Shown here: one piece after another, positions 56,630-64,000 of the stretch
Layout: each line of letters begins with the position of its first letter
How positions within the stretch are numbered: position 1 is the stretch's first letter
Source: Avena insularis
Lineage: Eukaryota; Streptophyta; Magnoliopsida; Poales; Poaceae
DNA: 64,000 nt
Direction of reading: 5' to 3'
NCBI GenBank assembly: GCA_023614405.1
Contig: JAJUPC010000037.1
Coordinates: forward strand, 868,001 to 932,000
Position numbers and translations under genes: made by a program
Notes under the pieces: model-generated
What the model saw: only the letters and a program-made list of their open reading frames with translations
Told to the model about the DNA's origin: nothing
The model's database searches: none

Positions 56630-57600
56630 GTGACGTGGGTAGTGCTAACAAAATTGTAGGTTGATTTGAAAGTTTTTCGAAAAAGCTTTTAGAGGTACCC
56701 ATCGGGGTCAATTTATATATCACAAAACACCAAGATTTTTGACAATAGGTTTAACTTCTTTCTAAGATAGATTTTGCATCTTGACAATTTAACAAAATTA
56801 GGTCAAACTTGAGCTACAAGTAAGCGCGATATAGATTTGTCTTGAATTAAATGTCTTTTCGAAGGTCTATAGATGCATCTTGTTGTAGTAAACAATTCCA
56901 TAAGTATGAGTTTCCTACTATCTCAGGAAAGAACATTCTCAAATTTCTGAGTGTGATGACGAGATTGTTCTTTCTCGTAAAGCAATTCTAAAGAATATGG
57001 ATCTGAATGACACACGAGGCAAGTTTTCAGACATATATTATGGACCAACATGTTGTACTTACAATTTCCCTTGTTTTATGAGTTCTCAAATTTCCTAGCT
57101 ATCTTTGCCCACTTGATTGATTTTATGCCGATTTATCGAAATTATTAGGTACAAATTGAACTGCCACAAGTAAATTGTAGGTTGCTTTGAATGTTTGACG
57201 AAAGATCTCTGTTGGAGGTACCCATATATCGGGGTGAGGGGGTCAATTAATATATGGGAAATCACCAAGAGTTTTGATGATATATAGGTACGGTACAACT
57301 TGTTGCTAAGATTTTGCATCAATTTAATGAAATTAAGTTAGACTTGAGCTACAAGTAAGCATGATAGACTGCTATTGAATTAAATGTCTTTTTAGAGGTA
57401 GATGGTCCATCTTCTTGTAGTAAATAATGTAGTTGGTGTGAGTTTCCAAATACCAGGAAAGGACATTCTCAATTTTCTGAGTGATGTCATGATCATTCTC
57501 TCCCGTAAAGGAAGTCCAGAGAATATTGATCTAAATAAATGCCACAAGCCAAAGTTTTCACACGCACACACACACATAGGAACGTGCCACACTCGTATAT
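56630..57600. repeat. Diverged tandem duplication of about 530 bp
   Basis: 56,650-57,040 and 57,173-57,560 match in order: AAATTGTAGGTTG, GAGGTACCCAT, GGGGTCAATT, ACTTGAGCTACAAGTAAGC, TTGAATTAAATGTCTTTT, GAGTTTCC and GAA.GGACATTCTCAA. No coding content is recognised in either copy; the ORF at 57,402-57,620 has no known domain. Confidence 0.75.
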
Positions 57601-57900
57601 ACTGTATGGAATGTGATTAAACAAACATTAAGTTGTTATTAACCAATAGTCTTGTTAGAGAGAAGGCATAGATTAAGTATATTAATAATAATTATCTACA
57701 CATATTGAGCATACAACCTACGGTGCTATCAAATTTTTTTGCCGGGGGGGGGGGGGTTAAGGGGGACATGATCATTCTAGAACATGGTGGAGTTTGCTCT
57801 AGATACTTTTCAGCATGAATCCAACTACTCTGAACCATTGGATCTAATAGCCCAATGGTCATGATTGGAGCTATGGATCCAATTCAAAACTGCCTACCTA
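57601..57900. other. Spacer with poly-G run
   Basis: A run of about 14 G begins near 57,743 after TTTTTTTGCC. The rest is not assignable and abuts the Tekay 3' LTR at 57,901. Confidence 0.6.
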
Positions 57901-60900
57901 TGTGAACACCCGGATTTTTAATCCTAGATGCCTGTTATGCCATACATCGCAATCCCAGGATTACCATTTTTGCGAGACATAACAGACCGAATATCACAGT
58001 ACATCATCCAGTACAAACCATAATAAGGTCTTACAAAAATAAAGGATCTCATGATCCAGTCTTAGTACAAACAAGTAGCAGAATAAATAGCGTAGCGGTG
58101 GGCTCCATCTTCAGTGTCACAGGCAATGCTGACGATGGGAGATGATCCTAGTTGTCATAGCCGTCCTGCTGTCCTCCTTCAGGGTAGTCCTCCTCATAGT
58201 CTGGCCACGGGAATAGCCAGGGACAAAGCCATGAGTACTCTTTAAGTACTCGCAAACTATCATTAACAAGTAAGGTAGTTCTATTAGGAATGTTAAACTC
58301 TAAGTTTATTTGCAAAGTTAAGTTTGAAACCTAAGCTGAGTTCAGAAACAAAGAAAGATAAAATAAAGTTCTAAATCACCTAAGTGGGAACTTAGTTGTC
58401 ATAGTCACAACTCTGTTGTGGTCAAGTCATGTCACAATTCATTTCATAAGTCTTTTTGAAAACATCTGACAACAGAACAGTATGGACCCTCCAACTATCC
58501 ATAACCGCGGACGTGGCTATTCGAATAGTTTGACACTCTGCGGAGGTGGTACACTTTCACCACAAAATTCGATACATCTGTCAGGGATAACCCTGAATCA
58601 TCATACTTAGTATGCAGATAATCAAACATAACTTTTCCTTTACACACTCTATTATAAGCACCTCTCCTATGAGCTTGGTATCCCAGCCATGGCCATCTGC
58701 CATCCTGGGAACTTCATAGGTCGACAACATTGAGAGGTAGCCTCAGCTCAAACCTCTCCTGCGAGGGAACTAATACTAATGCATATAAACTTCCGGCTAA
58801 GCCTTACCCAGTTCAGGTATTATGGTTGTACGGTAAAATTGGAATGCTATCGCATCCGAAACCAACCATCAGTTTTTATCAAAGGGCTAAGGCTCATGCC
58901 TCAACATTTTCATTGTCATCATAAACCAGTTGTGTTTCTCAACACATGTCAAAACATCTCAATAGAATGACTCATCATTCCAAGGTTTTCATAAGTCATT
59001 TTCACCAAGTATTCCCATCTAAAGTGATCAAGTTTTTGGTTTACCTCTAAACTACTAAGTTAAGAGTGTTCACTAAGGGGGATGCTAATATCAATCTCAT
59101 GCCATAGAACGACATCTACGTCTAACTAGATAGGCCCAATTTTATACTCTTTATCCTATCTATAAACAAAGTAGAGGACGTTGGTAAAGTAAAAGAAGGT
59201 AAAGCTTGTAAATAAAACTTGGAGTACGTATAAGTCAAAATGGTATAACCAAAGCATGACTAATGCTTCTTGCTTAGGTTAAGGGGGCAAGTGTTAACTT
59301 GCTTAGTTCTACCTTGCCAATAATAGCTTGAATAGTTAGGAAACTTGCAAGTGTTAGCTTGCCTTGATTGGTGAAGTGGTTGAAATTCTCCTCGTCTTCT
59401 TCGGGGTAGAACTCCTCCTCGTAGACTTGGTCGGTACTATCGTCTATAAATACATACAGAAATACACAATCACCAAACAATACTTAACTAGTCTATTTAT
59501 CACACTAAGGCACACATTTGATAATCTAGTATCATCACAATCATCACAAGACTTAAAGAACTAGTTTCCTTTATTTTATTTGAGAATAGTAATTTCTACT
59601 CATTGAAAATAACTAAGATTTAATATTCTCCAAATCAAAATATGGGATCGTGTGGACACATGTCATCACCATATATTCCAATGTATGGGAATGTGATTTA
59701 AATGTTGGATCACATTTTATAAAGTCTGAAATTAATATTTAATGATTTAAAGTGACTAGAAATGCATATATAGCATTATTTGGTACTAGTCCAAAGTCAC
59801 TATATGCAAACCTTAATATTATTACATATTTAGATAGGTATGGTAAAATGTGATTTTTTAGAGTTGGAATCGACTCAAAAGATAATATGGTTGATTTTAG
59901 AAAAATGTTTAAATGTGAAAAAGCTTCTGTCTTGTTATTTTTGCTAGGAGATATCTCTAACTCTAATTGATTTAAATCCAACGGGCTTGGATAGAGATTT
60001 AAATTATCTTTCCAACCAAATTATAATCACTCAATTTGGTTTAGTAGATTTTTCTGAATTGATTTTCAAACTAGTGGACAGAATCTAGGTTTAGTCTAAA
60101 TATATAAATCTAAATTTGAATTATACGGCCAGCACACGAACACTAACGGGCCGGCCCAGTTTTGCTCCGCAACATAGAGGACAGCTGACAGGGGGTCACG
60201 CCTGTCAGTGGCTCTTATAACACAAAGAGGTACGGGGCAACATGGACCGCACGATTAGAACTAGGATCTACGGCTGGGGCTCATCATCGACGACAGATAG
60301 GTCGCCGGCAAGGTGGAACCCTAGCGGCTCAGTGGGGGTGCAGTGGGGGCATACCAGGGCTCCAACGAGTGCGGTAATGGGGGCGATCGAACAAGGCGAC
60401 GACGACGGATTCATGAAAGGTCACGACAGCTCCTAGGGTGGACGAAATCGACGGGGGCTTCTCCTCCTCTACTGCGGCTAACTCTGGCGCAATTCCGGTG
60501 ACTGGCTGCTCGAGTGGCTCCAGCGAGAGGTGGGGAAGGATCAGTGGTGAGAGGGGAGTGTGGGAGTGTGGCAAATGAGGCTGGGGGTGGCCTTCTTATA
60601 TAGGCTCGACGAGGGTGCTATAGGCATGGGTTGGGTAGGCGGATGGTGGGCGGTTCCCTGGCGGTCAGCTACGGCTTAAAGGCGATGCTAGGGGCGGCGG
60701 CTAACGGTCGGGCGTGTCTCGCGCTCTGAGCGCTAGAGGTGGTGCTCGACACGGTGGGCGGTGGCTACTGGTCGTGCGGCGGGAGAAGGGGTTGTCTGGG
60801 AGTGTGCTAGGGTCAAGGCGGAGCGGCGCATGCTGGCCTGCCGGGGATGGCGCTCTGGCATGAGCTGGCACGGTGTAGAGGTTCAGTGCGGGGGTTATCT

Positions 60901-61788
60901 GTGGTGCTCCAGGGGCTGGCTACACTTGGGGAAGGGACCATGGGCGGCGGTGTGGTTTGGCCTACCTCTTAGACATGGCGAGAGAGGGCGGGGCGGCCTC
61001 CTGTGGCTTGGGCACGGTCGGCCGGTGATCATGGCATCGGGGTGGCGCGTCAGTACTGTTCTAGGCCAAGGGGTAGCTCTTTGATGTCCTGGTTGGAGCT
61101 AGCAGAGACAAGGGGAGTTAAATGGGGTCAAATGGCTCGACAAATCCTTGATCAAAACAGTATTAGTTAGGCAGGTTTGATTCTGATCACAAGGTGTTTA
61201 ACATAATGGCCGCATGAACTAAAGTTTTAAATTTTGAGATTATTTTTGGTGGAGTTGTTGATCTTATGCTTGAGCATCTCTGGTTGCTGGGATTTGTCAA
61301 GTTGAATTCATTTCAATGGTTTTTGGAAAAGTGGGATCTAGACATATGAAGTAGATTCCATTTTCAAATGTCATTTGAACTTAGAGTTTAAATGTTTTTG
61401 TAAGATCACAAGGTGGGCCTTGGTACATCTTTACTTGTACTAGCAAGGGGTGCAAAGATCCATAATTGTTTCTGTTTGAATTTGAGTGCTAGGAACACCC
61501 AAAGTGGCCTAGTTGCTTAAAATGGCAAAAGTGACCATTTCCATTTATTAATTCTATTTGATTTTTTTTTCTTTGGATTTTGCTTGGGAATGATCTAGAT
61601 GATGTGGCATTTATCATAGAATCATTCTACAACCATTAGAACAAACAATCATGGCAATTCAAAATAATTCCTATTTAATGCAACACACATATGCATGCTT
61701 AATTATTTTAATAATAGAAAGTTTTTGTTAACCCTAAATTGCGTGCTTTGGATCTTGATATATTGGATTAAAGTTTTGGGATGTTACA
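57901..61788 (-). repeat. 3' LTR of right-hand Tekay-type element
   Basis: 3,888 bp. On the minus strand it starts TGTAACATCCC at 61,788 and ends GGGTGTTCACA at 57,901 (the family form at 28,964 has TTGACA). A TATA box CCTATATAAG lies on the minus strand at 60,595-60,604, followed by the GC-rich block. Short ORFs within (58,730-58,970, 60,242-61,084) are not supported as genes. Confidence 0.92.
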
Positions 61789-61806
61789 CACCTTCCCCCC
61801 TTAAAC
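61789..61806 (-). promoter_or_regulatory. Polypurine tract of right-hand Tekay-type element
   Basis: On the minus strand AAGGGGGGAAGGTG directly precedes the 3' LTR. Confidence 0.8.
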
Positions 61807-61837
61807 AAAATATGATGCTGAGATTTAAGAAAGAAAA

Positions 61838-62475
61838 CTAGGAACTAAAGAGATCTGGGAACTCAGTCCTAATGTAATCTTCTCGCTCCCAAGTGGCTTC
61901 TTCTTCGGTATGGTTGCTCCATTGGATCTTGAGAAACTTGATACTCCGAGTCCTGGTGGTTCTGTACGCTTCCTCCAAGATATAGATGGGCACTTCACCA
62001 TACGTCAGATCTTTGTTGATATCAACGGCTCGGTGATCGATGTTCTTGAAAACTTTGGTCTTCTGTGGCACTTCTAGGCATTTGCGAAGTAACGAGATAT
62101 GGAACACATTGTGGATGGCTGACATCTCCTCTAGCAGTTCCAGTTGATACGATACTTCTCCTCGACAATTCAGAATCATGAAGGGTCCGATATATCTGGG
62201 GCTAACTTTCCTTTCAGATTAAAACGTTGTGTTCCCTTCAATGGTGAAACCTTGAGATACACAAAATCTCCGACATTGAAAGTTAGGTCTCTCCGTCTTT
62301 TGTCAGCATAACTCTTCTGTCTGGATTGGGCGGTCTTGAGGTGCTCATGGACTTTGTGAACCTTCTCTTCGGCTTCTCGTAGGATGTCAGGTCCGAAAAT
62401 CCGACTCTCTCCTACTTGCAACCAATTCAACGGGGTACGACACTTTCTTCCATATAAGAACTCAAATGGGGCCAT
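61838..62475 (-). pseudogene. Integrase C-terminus with chromodomain, frameshifted
   Basis: The first frame (62,176-62,475) has MAPFEFLYGRKCRTPLNW and the conserved KSYADKRRRDLTFNVGDFVY integrase C-terminal region. After a frameshift near 62,178, the second frame (61,838-62,179) gives FHISLLRKCLE and then the chromodomain (about residues 65-113): PIYILEEAYRTTRTRSIKF, IQWSNHTEEEATWEREDYI, ending FPDLFSS. The aromatic Tyr, Trp, Trp positions are visible. Chromodomains of this group are thought to guide insertion to marked heterochromatin. The stop lies about 35 bases from the polypurine tract, as usual. Confidence 0.9.
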
Positions 62476-63342
62476 CTACAAACTGGCTTGATAACTGTTG
62501 TTGTATGAGAATTCTGTGAAAGGAAGACAATCTTCCCATTTTGATCCATACTCTAACACACAAGCTCTCAACATATCTTCTAAAATTTGGTTGACTCTTC
62601 ATCATGCCGGTTATGGTGCTAAGTCATGCTGAAATTCAACTTGGTTCCTATTCCTTCTTGGACTTTCTGCCAAAATCTCGAGGTAAATTGGGTTCCTCGA
62701 TCCGACACTATGGTCTTGCGGGTTCCATGCAGACTAACAATTCTGGCAATGTACAGTTCTACTAGCTTCGAACTCTGGTAGGTTGTCTTGACAAGTATAA
62801 AATGGGCTACCTTGGACAGCCTATCAACGATGACCCAGATAGAGTCATTTCCCCTATTGGAAGTAGGCAAATCGGTGATAAAGTCCATTCTGATGGAATC
62901 CCATTTCCATTATGGAATCTACAATGGTTGCAATAGTCCTGCGGGTCTCTGATGTTCCACTTTGACTCTTTGACAAATATCAACACTTGGCGATGTAGCT
63001 TCCGATTTCTCTCTTCATCTTGTGCCACCAAAATTGCTCCTTCAAATCCTGATACATCTTCGTTCCTCCGGGGTGGATATAATAAAGAGTATCATGAGCT
63101 TCTTGCATGATAACTTGCTTCAGCTCCAAATATGTTGGCACACCGATAGTTCCTTTATACCACAAAATTCCTTCTTCGTCTTTGGTAAATCCAGGTACCT
63201 TTCCTGTACCAATACGACGCTTGATTCCGTCGATACTTGCATTTCCCTTCTGGGCTTCCTTGATTTGGCTAATCAAAGTAGGTTGAAGTTCAATGCTAGC
63301 TAAAAATCCTTTGCTAACTAGCTCAGTTCTAAACTGCTCCAA
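62476..63342 (-). pseudogene. Integrase zinc region and catalytic core, broken
   Basis: The N-terminal zinc-binding region lies at 62,980-63,342, with QEAHDTLYYIHPGGTKMYQD, FWWHKMKREI and IAKC. The core frame at 62,619-62,888 opens MDFITDLPTSNRGNDSIWVI (first Asp) and holds IVSDRGTQFTSRF (second Asp). After LNFSMT the frame stops, and comparison with the family shows a deletion of roughly ten bases at about 62,605 that removes the segment with the catalytic Glu and shifts frame. The pieces 62,889-62,979 and 62,476-62,618 continue in other frames. Confidence 0.85.
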
Positions 63343-63351
63343 CTCCTCATG

Positions 63352-64000
63352 TCAACATGGTTGCTTCTCCTTGATCATGGTGTTTAACCTACACGGCAAT
63401 CTACTAAGAGCATCCGCTACCACATTGGCTTTGCCGCGGTGATAGTGAATGTCAAGGTCATAATCCTTGATTAACTCTATCCATCTTCTTTGCCTCATAT
63501 TCAACTCCTTCTGAGTGAAAATATACTTCAAGCTCTTCTGATCTGAGTAAATCTCACAGCGATTACCCATAAGGTAATGACACCATGTCTTCAGTGCCAA
63601 AACTATGGCGGCTACTTCAAGATCATGGGTAGGGTAGTTTTGCTCATGTTGCTTCAGTTGTCGAGACATATATGCGATGACTTTGCCTTCTTGCATCAAT
63701 ACACATCCGAGACCAATCTTGGATGCATCACAATACACATCAAATGGCTTCTTGATATTTGGCATGATCAAAATTGGGGCTAAAATCAATCTCTTCTTGA
63801 GCTCTTGGAAACTTGCTTCCCATTTGTCGGTACAGTCAAACTTCTTGTTCGTCTTCAACAATTGGGTCATAGGTCTTGTGATGCTCGAAAATACTTCTAC
63901 GAACTTGCGGTAATATCCCGCTAATCCGAGAAATGCACGGACTTGGGTTTGAGTGGTTGGGGCTTCCCATTCTTCGACATCTTTGATCTTGTTGGGATCA
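63352..64000 (-). pseudogene. RNase H and RT end of right-hand Tekay-type element
   Basis: The frame at 63,352-63,870 carries [18 protein letters not shown] (Asp), [15 protein letters not shown] (Glu), [15 protein letters not shown] (Asp) and [13 protein letters not shown] (Asp), so all four acidic residues are present. It ends at a stop at 63,352 and is in frame with the integrase N-terminal piece at 62,980-63,342. The upstream 63,871-64,000 is the RT thumb/linker ([12 protein letters not shown]). The gene continues past the window's right edge. Confidence 0.92.

Larger units (their letters stand above)
57901..64000 (-). mobile_element. Tekay-type Ty3/gypsy chromovirus, 3' part (5' end beyond window)
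   Basis: On the minus strand, from the right edge: RT end, RNase H, integrase, chromodomain, polypurine tract and 3' LTR. The LTR is the same family as 25,027-28,964, and the pol end at 63,870-64,000 matches 32,400-32,527. The flanking bases on the left are ACCTA; the partner duplication lies outside the window. Frameshifts and a small deletion in integrase make it inactive. Confidence 0.9.

Noticed and set aside
57402..57620. 72-codon plus-strand ORF with QIPGKDILNFLSD
   Set aside because: The sister copy of the tandem duplication has stops and shifts in the same frame, and no domain is recognised.
60761..61084. 107-codon ORF on the plus strand
   Set aside because: It lies within the GC-rich part of the Tekay LTR, antisense to it, with no domain; GC-rich LTR sequence yields such ORFs by chance.
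1..64000. CRISPR array, prokaryotic operons or a complete host gene
   Set aside because: No regular short-repeat/spacer pattern and no operon structure; the sequence is plant repetitive DNA with transposable-element domains throughout.

Overview
This window looks like intergenic DNA from a large-genome grass, most likely a Triticeae-type cereal. The basis is the content: nested LTR retrotransposons of the Tat, Tekay-type chromovirus and Ty1/copia lineages, a CACTA terminus, a Tourist-like MITE, grass-style retroelement leaders (TTGGTATCAGAGCC primer sites) and no complete host gene. I see no rRNA, tRNA or CRISPR array. Species and family names cannot be settled without a database search.

Layout. 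(1) 1-13,624: a Ty3/gypsy Tat-lineage element on the minus strand, with its 3' end beyond the left edge. It carries decayed gag, protease, RT, two RNase H domains (one of the extra archaeal-like type) and integrase, plus a multi-exon ORF on the opposite strand at 1-2,772. Its 5' LTR (from 10,710) is split by a 2.4-kb solo-LTR-like insertion at 10,870-13,265. (2) 13,629-21,984: a complete but broken Ty1/copia element on the plus strand with two 1.6-kb LTRs. (3) 21,985-25,026: an N-terminal fragment of a CACTA transposase, a diverged tandem repeat, a Tourist MITE with TAA target duplication, and a six-unit tandem array whose junctions are rich in telomere-like CCCTAAA motifs. (4) 25,027-39,368: a Tekay-type element (plus strand) with a 3.9-kb 5' LTR, an extra ORF upstream of gag, gag, protease and RT. 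Its pol is cut at about 32,527 and fused to the interior of another LTR of the same family, and that LTR is split by a related solo LTR with a perfect CCAAG target duplication. (5) 39,369-39,901: the end of an inverted copia element. (6) 39,902-57,900: a segment that starts with a CACTA terminus and subterminal repeats. It then holds several decayed minus-strand gene pieces (F-box-like protein, alanine-rich and coiled-coil ORFs, GRF-type zinc finger) and a 6.2-kb solo LTR with a CGTTC target duplication. (7) 57,901-64,000: a second Tekay-type element on the minus strand, with 3' LTR, chromodomain, integrase and RNase H, running off the right edge.

Functionally this is a graveyard of selfish elements. 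Every retroelement reading frame seen has stops, frameshifts or missing domains, so none looks autonomous. The parts most worth following up are the antisense spliced ORF of the Tat element, the pre-gag ORF of the Tekay element, the telomere-like array, and the cluster of gene fragments next to the CACTA end.
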